This document shows, piece after piece, positions 26,231-36,659 of a DNA stretch of 64,000 nucleotides. Below the pieces are notes generated by a model that saw nothing but the letters and a program-made list of their open reading frames with translations, was not told the origin of the DNA and searched no databases. The stretch spans positions 13,042,515 to 13,106,514 of the forward strand of contig CM018038.1 in assembly GCA_008638375.1 (NCBI GenBank), read 5' to 3'. A program made the position numbers and the translations under genes. The stretch is from Nyssa sinensis. Taxonomy: Eukaryota; Streptophyta; Magnoliopsida; Cornales; Nyssaceae. Every line of letters starts with the position of its first letter. Within the stretch, counting starts at the first letter, position 1.

Positions 26231-29200
26231 TATAAGGGTAACACTTATATTCCTTGCTTGAAATTATAAATTTTTTAGCAGAGTATTTTAATTACTTGTC
26301 CTAGCTATAGTTTTTTTTTTCTTTTAGATAAGTACTTGTCCTAGCTATGGTTTCAAAGTGAAAGGAACAGGATACCTCCATCAAACTTGAAATGGAGAGC
26401 CTTGAATCATCAAGGAGATAGGAAATCCTAACTGGAATACTCAAACTTTTTATGATACTAACAGCTGTGTTGCAATAAAAGGCATTATTTTTAGATTTCA
26501 AGTTCAAATCTGCCCTAAATAGGCCTTACAAATCCTAAAATTACTGAAAAACTACTAATTCCTGTTCACCTGGATCTTTGGTAGTGGGGCTTTAAAAAAT
26601 TACGTTCTAGTGAATTTTACAGTACTCAAAAGCAGCCAAATTACCAAAAGAAGTAAATTTTTTATATATAGATTTTTCCCTACTGTGATTTGAGTCATTT
26701 GACCAAGAAGCTAAAGTTTTTCATGTGCTGGATGACTTACATATCATGACTGTTTAGTTGACTGCAAATACTTTGTTGGTAAACGTTTATATATCATAAC
26801 AATCATTTTGATAACCAAATTGAAGGTCATGGCCATAAGTAATTTAACTGTCATTCTGACAAGCTCCAGTAGACTCTTTATGGTCTGCAGAAACCATTTG
26901 GCCACGAGATTAAATCTGTATCCATTACTATGTCTACATTTTTGTTTTTGATAATTAAGACATAAGCACCCACTTTGTCCCATTTGGGACTCACCATCAA
27001 CCTCCTCTTTGGGAGGTAGAAGAGATATCCCTCAAGCCAACACTTGGTATTCCATATCTATATCTACATGCACAAGCAAACACACACTATAAAAGCAAAG
27101 AGCAAAGTGCTGCATGGGTTTACTATTTGACAATATCCTTTCAATATGTTCAGGTTGATATTTCCATAGACACATCAAGGGATGTTTTGGTTGATCCAAA
27201 TAAACCATATCATATGTGCTTCCTTCAATCACTGATATGTGCAATTTCATATTCCATGTTATGTGATTGACCTTGTGAACTGTCACTAAAGTTTTTGTTT
27301 CTAATTACAATGTGACTAGTAGAACCTTGTATTTTCCCCATAAATGGTGGGGTGCTTTGGTCACTGCTTCAAATCTCCTACACAAAGAAATGTAACCTTC
27401 CCAGAATTCCTTACCTGGTTGTGTCCAGAAAACCTGGCTTCAATATGTGGTCTGAAAACTATATCGGCCAAGAAACTATGTTATCTTATTTCTTAACACA
27501 TTCTTATGTAGAAGTTATGCCTTTTTTTCCCCAGGTCTGCTTACATATTGAAGCCAGAGAGTTTGCCTCCAACGTATAAGTCATTTCTCAATAAACATGG
27601 TGGAAAGGATATTGTTATTTTGCAAGGTATTAAAGAGATTGCATGTGGCATACCTTTTACTACTTTGGAGGCGATAGAGAAGTACTACTATAGCATGGGT
27701 GTTGACATCAAACTGGATCCACAAATGAAAGTCCCATGCTCGGTATGCATTCTTGATTCTGATGCATTTCTTTTTTTGTACTTAAATATGCCTTTCCCTT
27801 TGTCCTTTTTGATGTTATTTCGTGTCATCAACCCAAGAAATTAAAACTACTATGCATGTTCTGTACAAAGAATGATTATAATCTTTTAGCCCATGTCTTT
27901 TCACATAATTACCGATTTATCTTTTTTACTTCCTTTGTACATAGATGGTCTTACAGTACAATGCACATGATTCCCAACATTCTTTGTATCCTAATGTACT
28001 AAAATGTACATTAAGTGCTCAAATGTAACTATAATGGCTTGTTTAAGTGTTATAGTAGGGCTGTGGTCTTGCGGAGCATGTTTAAGGTGTAGCCTTGTAG
28101 AATTGCACCCTTGTGATACTGAAAGACAGAATGAAGGATAACTTTGATGCATGCACACTGAGAATTGCGTTAAAAGTAATTCTATATGAAAAATTGAGGA
28201 GAGTCTGGACAAAGAGATTTGATGTAGACCTCTTATTGAGCAACAAATTTTCAAGAGCTCAAGTCTTTTTAGCACCTGATTGGGCAAATCAAATTCTAGA
28301 ATCAGTTTTTTTGAAGTGGGTAACATAGCCGGTGTTATACAGGACAGTTGTGATTTCGATTGATAGTTATTTTCATCTGATAAAATCAGGAAGAGGCATT
28401 ATTTGATTCAGAAACATTTTTGAAGTTTGATGTAATTTTATAATAAAAGGAAGAATTAATGCTAAGTTTAACATCAAGAAACCTTTGAAACTTACGAAGG
28501 GATGGGTGTCTTGCAGAAGGTTTAGTTGATTGTAATAAAGATTCTTGGATAAACATTTCCCCAACTATTTAGATTGGATGCATGTATTGTTGTTGGGTTC
28601 TATTCAGAATCAAATTCACACATTTGTGCATCTTCAGTTTATTTCTTAACAAAATTCACTGATGTTTCTTTTTCGGATTTCCTTCTTTCAAAATTCGTAA
28701 CTTGGCCTTTTTTTATCAGTGATAGAATACTGATCAATGCTTTGTGCAAATGGCTATAGGCATAAAGTTGAAGCAATCTGTTGGGAGTTGGACTTTCAAG
28801 ATTTTTAATTGTATTCCTAGATTTTCTTAAATGTGGTTTTACATAGATATTCTTTACTAATGATATGTGAAGTGCATGGGCATGATATGATGGATTTTGC
28901 ATATGCTGATTGAGATTCGCTTCGTTCATATCTTTACTCATTTTGTCTCTTTTTGGTTGTAAGTGGGCTATGCCAGCTACATAAAGGATTCTCTCTCTAG
29001 TTGGGGAGGGTGTAGACCCTACAGTGTAGGATAAGGAAGGATTTGAAGGAGGTTTGGCCAATGGCTCTGTTGTGTCTTTTTTTCCTTCTTTTTGTGCTTG
29101 TGGAGGGAGAGGAATAGTAGGATTTTTAAGGGGGGAAGAGCATCCCTCTTCTAGGATGAGGATAACTTTTTGAAGTTGTTTCATTTTCGGGTCAAAGAAG

Positions 29201-31887
29201 CTTTCTCGTTGTATGTAGGTTCTTTTATAGATTTTTTTGGGTGAACTCCAACTTTGATTTTTGTGTTGTTTCCCTTTGGAAATACGGGTCCCCCTTAGGA
29301 GATTTTAATACAAATTACACTTTATCCATAAAAAATGATATGTGAAGCGCATTGACATAATGTGATGGATTTTGCATATGCTGATTGAGATTAGCTTCAT
29401 TCATATCTTTAGAAATTTTTAGTCTATGCTATTCTTCATTTTTTTTTCCTCATGGCACTATTACGTGATCATTTCTCTTGTCAATATTGTGTAATCTTCA
29501 AAAGCTATACTTACCCTTCCAAAATTTATGCAGATTATACATGGCGATCAAGCATGTGGTGCTCATGTTGTTTCATTTCTTATTCAAGCCTACAAAAGAG
29601 CATTACCGGTTTATCTTCCAGTTTATTTGATTCCTGCGCTAATAGTTCATCGTCAAGGCCTCTGGAAAAAGTAAGTGTTTTCTTGTTTCTTCCCTGGTTA
29701 TTTAATTCTCCATTCTTATTCTGAAAACAACAGCTGTAGCTTTGGTTGATGCATGGTTGGTGTCAACTCTGTCAAGTGTCTTCTGCTAAAGAAATAATTC
29801 AATGTGGGACTTTGAGCTAATTTACTATTTCAGACTGTCAAGCCCTCCCATGGTAACCTAGTACCTAAATCACCTGGATACTTAATATGTGACTGCTGGA
29901 TGTTTACATGAGCAATTTTTTTTCTTGGCACAAATTAATAGGGGCCAGACACCATATTGTGTTGGGAATATCGGGGGAACTTTTGACTGTCGGGGAAACA
30001 TCTTTACTACCCTTCTTTTTACCCTTTCTATTGTTATCATAGAGTTCTCTTTGCATTGGTATATGAACTAAGTTGTGGATGTGTTGCCAGGTAAACGAAC
30101 TTGCTGATTTCTTAAAATTCTTATTTCTGCCCTTTCTTCTGTTCTTTTTAAAATATTCTTTTCATTACTCCATCATAATAATGTGGTAGTGTGCACTTAT
30201 AATTTAATTATGCTTGTAGCTTTACTGAGATTAAATTTTGTATTTTTATTAGGCAACTTGTGCTAAATTGATCTTAATACACTCGGATGCTCCTTATTCT
30301 AAATTCTGCTCAATCTTATGCAGACCTAAAACAATTTTGGCGAAAGGCCTCCTTGGTACTGCAAGATCGAGCTTGTTTTTGTCCATGTATTGTTCATCGG
30401 CCTGGTAAGCGTTAATTTAATATGTTTTGAGGCTACCATTTATCTAGTTCTCATACAAATAGGTGTATTCACTGAAGCAGCTATATGTATGTCTTTTTGG
30501 GATTTGTATGAATTGTACAATCATCCACTTACACTCTTGTTGGAAAAGATAAATTTGTTTTCTAGAGATCGTATCTTTTAGTTTGTCCTGACTTTCACTT
30601 TTTTAGAATAATACAAATGCCATGTTTTTACTTACGTTACAGTTCCTTATTTACTCGAGGAATTATCTGGTTCTACATAAATGTTCTATTCTGTCCCTTT
30701 CTTTGCAAAACACTAATTCTATACTAGCAATAACAAATTAAGAGTGGAAAGTATTTTGATCATGTCTTAAGAAATATATTATATGACATTAAGTTTATAG
30801 ATTGATGACTGATGCGCTCTTCAATAAATAAAACTCTCTCCCCATCACTCTTTTAAGTTATGGTAGAAAGGTAAAGGGTAAAAGTCAAGATACAGTAATT
30901 TAAGTACAAAAATATCTATAAAATGAAGTTCAAATACCATAAATGAAAATAACTAATGTTTTTGGATGTGGACACATTAATGATGTTGCAAGTTTTATTT
31001 TGATATTTGGACCTGGTTTGACTTTTAATGCAGACAGATAAATTGAATTTGCCACTCAGATTTCTGAGAATTCCATTAACCACCCAGCACCCCCAACACA
31101 AAAAAGAAAAAGAAGCAAATTAGTTTTCAACATAATATGCTATTTTGGCAAACTTCACAATAAATGCATTATTTTCACCTGAGGGTTTTGAACGATGTAG
31201 TTGCTAAATATTAGCTTGCTAGACTTTTATGCCACCAAAATATAATTTATAGAATTTAACTTGGTAGTGAACAAATATTCCTCTGGACACTTAAAATTTG
31301 AAAAATTCTGGAAAGCTTGTGCTTTCACACTGAAAATCTTCTGACTATGAAATTCTATTCAAATATTGACGTATGTGATTTAGGAAGCCTATTTCTTTTA
31401 ATTAATTTGTGCTGTTACTGTTCATTAGGATGTGGACATGCTTGCTCTTCAGACTTTTCAAGAGATGTAACATTCCTATGGTTGCTATCGGGACGGTAAA
31501 AGGATAATTTCTAAGATTTTTATTTAATTTAGCAAGAAAATGTACGTTCCTGTTCTAAAGCACCACTCGTGTTCTTGACTTCTTGGACAGTTCCTTACTG
31601 GCCTGGCCTTGGCTATTGAGAAGAAGAGCAGGCGAATCGAGATATCACTATACTGCCTTGCACGGGCTATTGAGAGCTTCTTTACATGCATAGCTGATGC
31701 TGGATATTTGCCAGAGTCAAAGAACCTAAAGAGGGCTGACGTGGTGGTTTTCAGCATCTCTACTGCAATCATCATGCACTGCTACGCAATAGAGAGAGAT
31801 GTCTTTCGATCCAAGTACTTGAATGTTCTTGATTGGGTGTTTGGCTTGCCTCTTTCCCCTAATGAAACCCCACGTAAAGATAATTAA
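24312..31887 (+). CDS. TMEM135-like / Tim17-family multi-pass membrane protein
   Basis: The gene has eight exons: 24312-24628, 24759-24899, 25069-25296, 27535-27742, 29534-29670, 30324-30404, 31429-31495 and 31591-31887. Frames are continuous and give 491 residues. An N-terminal Cys/Ser-rich segment (residues 1-60) is followed by hydrophobic, glycine-rich helices such as YGLFLGTFAGTFVSVDE and ALLAGAIAGPSMLLTG. Late segments include SSLFLSMYCSSAW and ADVVVFSISTAIIMHCYA. This arrangement matches plant proteins related to animal TMEM135, which carry a Tim17-like region. TMEM135 acts on mitochondria and peroxisomes in animals; the plant role is not settled. Intron 2 begins with GC instead of GT. 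Introns 3 and 4 are about 2 kb each and hold LINE fragments. An AATAAA at 32023-32028 is the likely polyadenylation signal. Confidence 0.85.
24900..25068 (+). other. GC-AG intron in the TMEM135-like gene
   Basis: Exon 2 ends CACCGGAG and the intron opens with GCATGA; it closes with TTCAG before GACTGCAAG. Only this boundary keeps the frame (HRRTARWRALLAG), and no GT at the expected place does so. GC-AG introns are a known minority class in plants. Confidence 0.8.
25544..25958 (-). mobile_element. LINE fragment in an intron of the TMEM135-like gene
   Basis: The minus strand encodes the end of a LINE ORF2: VWRMAPICLLWCIWTEMN, then FFKDAFLRLLFFWTQEAF, then FIDFLGSLNQL and a stop. The 3' UTR and the ACTTATC poly-A tail (T run 25544-25555 on the plus strand) match the copy at 3548-4229, so both belong to one family. 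It is 5'-truncated and inserted antisense to the host gene. Confidence 0.8.
26198..26229. repeat. (TG)n microsatellite
   Basis: An uninterrupted TG run in intron 3 of the TMEM135-like gene. Confidence 0.95.
26294..26348 (-). mobile_element. Micro LINE-tail insertion with 15-bp target-site duplication
   Basis: The perfect 15-bp repeat acttgtcctagctat occurs at 26294-26308 and 26334-26348. The 25 bases between them are a T-rich run ending agataagt, which on the minus strand reads ACTTATCT followed by an A-rich tail. That is the terminal signature of the LINE copies in this window, so this looks like a retrotransposition event truncated almost to its tail. Confidence 0.55.
28859..28936. repeat. 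Left 78-bp direct repeat flanking a LINE fragment
   Basis: It matches 29334-29411 with about seven substitutions and no gaps by hand alignment. Both copies contain gatggattttgcatatgctg. The copies directly abut the insert between them. Confidence 0.8.
28937..29333 (+). mobile_element. LINE fragment between 78-bp direct repeats
   Basis: One plus-strand frame reads CLWRERNSRIFKGG, the conserved end-motif of plant LINE ORF2. An AT-rich 3' UTR ending catttatcc-like sequence and a short A run follows. The reading frame is broken. It is in sense orientation in intron 4 of the TMEM135-like gene. Confidence 0.55.
29334..29411. repeat. Right 78-bp direct repeat flanking a LINE fragment
   Basis: Second copy of 28859-28936. 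A LINE target-site duplication is usually much shorter, so a prior tandem duplication or a break-repair event is also possible. Confidence 0.8.
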
Positions 31888-32022
31888 ACAAAGATGTAAG
31901 AGAGGTTTTCAGGTTTGTTCTAGTTTTGAGTGATGATGCGGGGTTTCCTGGTATCCCTGTTGAGCAAAAGTTGATTCTCATGATAGAACAACATGATGTT
32001 GTTAATTTTTCATTCTTTGAGC

Positions 32023-32028
32023 AATAAA
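32023..32028 (+). terminator. Polyadenylation signal AATAAA of the TMEM135-like gene
   Basis: The hexamer lies 136 bases past the stop codon, before the convergent TRM112 gene. Confidence 0.5.
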
Positions 32029-32410
32029 AGTAGACCACTTCCTTTTTTTTTTTTTTAATCTCTGGATATGGGTTGATAATGCAGAGTACTGGAGAGCCAT
32101 TCATATTTTTTAATTGCTTCCAAAGTTTGTGTCAAATTGGATATTGAAATTCAAGTAAATGAACCTTTTGCAATTGGGTAACCAACAAGATCACATGAAC
32201 GCTTCTTAAGTCTCTAATATATGAATATCCAGTAGCTTTCATTCGAATAAACACCACAAAAACACTATATTCCATTGATACTCTTTCTCGAGTAAAGCCT
32301 CACGTCACTTTACATTTATAAAAACAAATGACCACAACCTAGTGTAAATAAACCCTAATCTGCTCCATCGTAACGAAGGGACGTCCATATGAGTGATGGA
32401 AATATGATCA

Positions 32411-32779
32411 TCAGACCTCGTCTTCATGGAGAAGCATGTTCGGGATGCCCTTGTTGACAAGGAATCGAAGGCCGGTTTCGGGGCAAATGAGGGCACCCTC
32501 TTCGAGATGGAGCTCGAGGAGGGCATGGTGTAACCTCTTGAGGAAGTGATCGGAATCGAGCATAGACGGCTCGGCCTCTTGGGGCAGCTCGTCGTAGCCC
32601 ATTGTTTGGGAGGCGCCGACGAGGGCCATCCACTCAAGTTTGAGGAACATGTTCTTGAGGAAGTCGGCGTTGAAGTCCACCTGCTTCTCGACAACTTTCT
32701 CTACCTCGATCCGCAGTGGGAATCCGTTCGTCACGCCCTTGATGTTTGACGAAAGCATATTGTGCGTCAACAGCCTCAT
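32411..32779 (-). CDS. TRM112: TRM112-like multifunctional methyltransferase activator
   Basis: This is a single-exon gene for a 122-residue protein. TRM112 is the small partner that stabilises and activates several methyltransferases acting on tRNA, rRNA and the release factor eRF1, in cytosol and nucleus. The N-terminus MRLLTHNMLSSNIKGV is characteristic, as are the central helical segment with FLKNMFLKLEWMAL and the C-terminal GALICPETGLRFLVNKGIP. The length is that of plant homologues (Arabidopsis SMO2 type). Only one Cys of the fungal zinc site (ICPETG) is present. The start is the first ATG and matches the family N-terminus. It is convergent with the TMEM135-like gene, the stop codons being about 520 bp apart. 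A hairpin element begins 190 bp upstream of the start codon. Confidence 0.95.
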   Translation of the reverse strand: MRLLTHNMLSSNIKGVTNGFPLRIEVEKVVEKQVDFNADFLKNMFLKLEWMALVGASQTMGYDELPQEAEPSMLDSDHFLKRLHHALLELHLEEGALICPETGLRFLVNKGIPNMLLHEDEV

Positions 32780-32968
32780 CTTTTTCTCTCAGTGAAACAA
32801 CGGAGGCAGAACTGCAAGAGAACCGATGCTGTTTATAGTACTAAGGTTATGTTTGGCGGACTCTTCAGGTGGGTTTCATGGGCCGAGAAGTCCATTTGTC
32901 CGCTAACTGGGCTGTTTCTGCAAAAGTACGATCCCAGAACTGTGTCGTTATTTTCTTCTTCTTTCGTG

Positions 32969-33480
32969 AAAATACTAAAAAAATCTTAAATTTTTTTTTT
33001 TAATTTAAAAAGTTTATGATATATTTTTTTATCTAAAAGATTTAAAAAAGAAATTTTTAATACAAAAAATCTAATTGTTAATTTCTATCTTAATACTGTT
33101 AAAAAATATTATTATTTAGACCAAAATAACCTATAAGATACATTTTAAAAAATATTAAATAATAGATATAACGAATTTTTTAATCCAAAAAAAAAACATA
33201 ACATTTTTTATTTATCTAGAATGCCTAAAAAATAAATTTTTACTTTATAAAATGTTATAATTTTTTGGGATTAAAAAATTTATTTTAATATTTTTTTCTA
33301 AAATATATCTTGAAGGACATTTTAGTACAACTAGTAATATTTTTTAACGGTATTAAGATAGAAGTTAACAATTAAATTTTTTTGTATTAAAAGTTTATTT
33401 TTTAAATTTTTTAGATAGAAAAAATGTTTCATGGTTTTTTTTTTATTGAAAATTTTATTTCAGAAATTTTTTAGTATTTT
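32969..33480. mobile_element. 512-bp foldback (hairpin) MITE-like element
   Basis: The two halves are near-complete inverted copies. The left end aaaatactaaaaaa pairs with the right end ttttttagtatttt. Inner blocks pair too: aattgttaatttctatctta with the right-hand copy near 33,357-33,376, and gttaaaaaatatta with taatattttttaac. The spacer is very short, so a transcript could fold into one long imperfect hairpin. No coding capacity. Foldback or MITE classification is inferred from structure; no clear target-site duplication was found. Confidence 0.7.
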
Positions 33481-33854
33481 TCTCTTTTTTTTTTTTTTTG
33501 TTTTGTGTTAAATACTACTTTCTTATGAATAATGGAATTTTACTTGCAAAAAAATACAAAATCTGAATTCATGTTATTTTCCTTGGGTGAAATTATTCAC
33601 AAACTCTGTCATTAGGTTCGTCTGCATATAATTCTGGATATTTATTTTTTTACATGTGTCTGTTACGGATTTGCATGTCTTTTATGAATTAAATACACAA
33701 ATTACCATAGATTGAATCATACCTCAAGAATTAGGTGCACTTTTATATCGTAAATTTTGAAAAATAAATTAGATTATTTTAATCTTTTAGTGTTTTCTGT
33801 TTCATGAATTTTATTTTAATTTTAATGACAAGGGGTAAATATTTACTTTTATAT

Positions 33855-34060
33855 TACAAGGAGTGATGGATCTAGATCTTAGAGTCAGAAGGAGAAATTT
33901 AAAATTTAGAATTTAAGAAAGTCTTTCATAAAAATATAAAAAAAAATTGGGGCTCAATTCTTGAGTTTTAGAATAATTTCTATAAAAATCAGTGATAAGA
34001 AATCACATTTTTAAAATTTGGGTAGGACAATACTTCAAGTAGCTCAGCCTTTGACAAGAA
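33855..34060. repeat. Dispersed AT-rich repeat, family B copy 1
   Basis: It contains aaatttaaaatttagaattt followed by tcataaaaatataaaaaaaa and a second block tttctataaaaatcag. The same order occurs at about 40,065-40,265 and, more loosely, at 36,905-37,260. Probably remains of a non-autonomous DNA element. Confidence 0.45.
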
Positions 34061-34392
34061 GAATTATACGCACACAAGTCTAACCAAGGAAGTCACGAGT
34101 AATTATAATCTGGTTGCTGACCTGTACCCATTACAAATTCTAAAATACTGACATACCTCAAGACAATTATTGTACAGTGATACTCTGGTCTAACTTATAC
34201 ATATCAGATTAGTCTCTTTTTTTTTTTTTTTTTTTGTGATAATCATATCCATTCTTTATTTAGAAAACACAATTTAGACTCTTAATATTTAACCAAAGCT
34301 CTTTTTCATAGAAATTTGAAGTCTCTCCATTTTATCATAAATGGAGAGGTCTCCATTTGTTATTAAATGAAAGGAAAAATGATTTTGAAAAG

Positions 34393-34397
<5 letters not shown>

Positions 34398-34429
<32 letters not shown>
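34398..34429. repeat. (TA)n microsatellite
   Basis: A plain TA run in the spacer. Confidence 0.95.
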
Positions 34430-34433
<4 letters not shown>

Positions 34434-35919
34434 TGTTTTGAAACTGTTTTTTTTTTTTTTTTTATTTTCTTTTTAAATTTGTGAGAGAAATGAAGAATCT
34501 CTATTTATGAAAAATGGAGACACATCCAACCCTATATATCTATTAAAATGCCAGATAAAGGATGAATGATGAGTTTTCATTGTAGGTAAATTGTTACCGC
34601 CATGGATCTTTAACTCTTTGAAGCTTTTTGATTTATGTTCTTCAATACTGATATCAAGGATGGCATCTTCTGAATTCAAAATATGAGTGTTTTTGGATGG
34701 GTGATTTCAGCGTTTTGATTATTTTCATGTTTTAAAGGAGTTTTTGAAATAAGTACGTATTTGTTTGAATTTTTCGAAATGTCTACTTAGACATTTTGAA
34801 GACTAAAACAGACGTTTTAAAAAAGTGTCAATAAGTAATTTTTTTCAACATTCGTTTCAAAACACACTTTTCTTAAACATTCATTTCTATTGCCCATCCC
34901 AATGAGCACTGTATATACTTGAACAATTTAGTTACGCTACAAGGACAATATTTGACTCTACACTAGGTAGAAAGAATTTCTTTATACCTATGTACGTGTT
35001 ACAATTTTAATAAGCCACACATGTGATTATTTAATTTTAAGAAAAAATAAAAATTAAATAAATAAAAAAATACATGTATATTATATATGTGACTCGCTAA
35101 AATTGTGACCGATGAAATTCCTCCTCTCAAATTTGGAACTAAACAGTCTGAAACAATGCATCCTGGTGGTCTGACTCTTAACTCATGTAAATGGTCTGCG
35201 GGCGGGAAATAGGGAATGGAAAAAAAAATAATCATTCTGGTATCATCCATTGTAAGTATTAAGAATATAAGAGATGAATATAATCATGAAAATTAAGGGC
35301 AGCAATAATCAAGAACTAGGCGAGAAAACCTAAGATTGTGTGCTTATTAGCAACAATTACGAATACTTGGCCAATTAAATGTTGGGTAGGTAGTTAAATG
35401 GGAAAAAGTATGTTTTAGATAATTGGAAAAAAAAATGGAAATGATAGGGCAATCAACAGGAAGACAACAGAGATTTCAAGAATTGGCCTTCTTTATCAAG
35501 ATTCTCAAACATCTTGTCACATATATATATATATATATATATATGTTAAGTTTCATAGGTAAGAACATCTTCAATGAGTTAGATTAAAAAACTAATCCAT
35601 TAATTGTCACATATATATATATATTTTAAGTTTCTCTTATATCACAAGATAAGTTTAACAAGCACTTCTCTTCCAATGAACATTGTAACTCTTCTCTTAT
35701 TTGGATCTCATAACCTATTTTATTGTCTTAATTTTTGTGCCTCATTCTATTTTTTTTTTTTCTGTTTCCTCGCTCGCTCTCTCTCATTTCCATGTAAAGA
35801 TATTAAAAAAATATTATTTCTGTCACTGTGGCTGGCCACAGTTACAAAGAATGCTAACAGCTGACACCGTTAGTGTCTGACCTAGAAGATCCATGGGAGT
35901 AGCATTGCTCTTTTACAAA

Positions 35920-36080
35920 GAGAAATATTAAACTTTTATTCTAAATGATATAATACTGATGTGTAAAAATTACATTAATTATATAATTTTAAGTATTATC
36001 AATAATTTAATGTCATATCAATATTATATTATTTAAAATAAAAATTTAAAATTTAATCTTAAAAAGTGTGACATTACTTT
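35920..36080. mobile_element. MITE-like copy (family A)
   Basis: Ends are partly complementary (ctaaatgatataat near the left, attatattatttaaaata near the right). The layout is like that of the copies near 12,160 and 60,020. No coding sense. Confidence 0.35.
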
Positions 36081-36659
36081 TTAAAAAGCATCTGCTCTAA
36101 ACAAAAGGCATACTTTCCACTTAATTGGGTCAATAATATTTTCATTCTCTCTCAAGTAGTAATCATTGATTCGAGTGCACTCTACTCAGACCAATGAATA
36201 TTCATACGGTGAGTTCCACATATTTTATTAATGTATCATGTATAAATTTGCTTGAGTGCAACCGGATCAATAAATAAATTTTCTCTCTCGAAGGCCTGCT
36301 AGCTCAGATGATTGGTGATTTCCCAGCCTCTAGAATTGGCTAATCAATGGGGAACTCTCTGTGTTACCTTTTTTTTTATTATTTTATTTTTATAGGTTTG
36401 CTTCTTTTCCATATTTCTCGGAAAAGAAATAAAGAAAAAAGGACTTGGGGAAGTGCTTACAGACCACATGATTCAACAGTTTCCTAAACTTGCACTTTCT
36501 TCAGGGATTCACATTAAGTTAAGACCGAGACTGCAAAAATCATGTGATTCAAAACCAATAAACCAGCAAAATCATCTAGGCATATGGCAATAATAAAGTG
36601 GTAAGCAGTTAATAACAAATGCTTGAAATGTTAAGGAAGTATTAAAATTAACAAATCCT

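Larger units (their letters stand above)
32780..36659. other. AT-rich spacer between TRM112 and the DTM1-like gene
   Basis: Besides the TRM112 promoter and the hairpin element, it holds a dispersed AT-rich repeat at about 33,855-34,060, TA microsatellites at 34,398-34,429 and 35,521-35,543, a MITE-like copy at 35,920-36,080 and a weak tRNA-like A-box at 36,297-36,320. No gene was recognised. Confidence 0.55.

Noticed and set aside
32424..32749. Open frames in other frames across TRM112
   Set aside because: They are shadows of the TRM112 coding sequence; the frame at 32411-32779 matches the family end to end.
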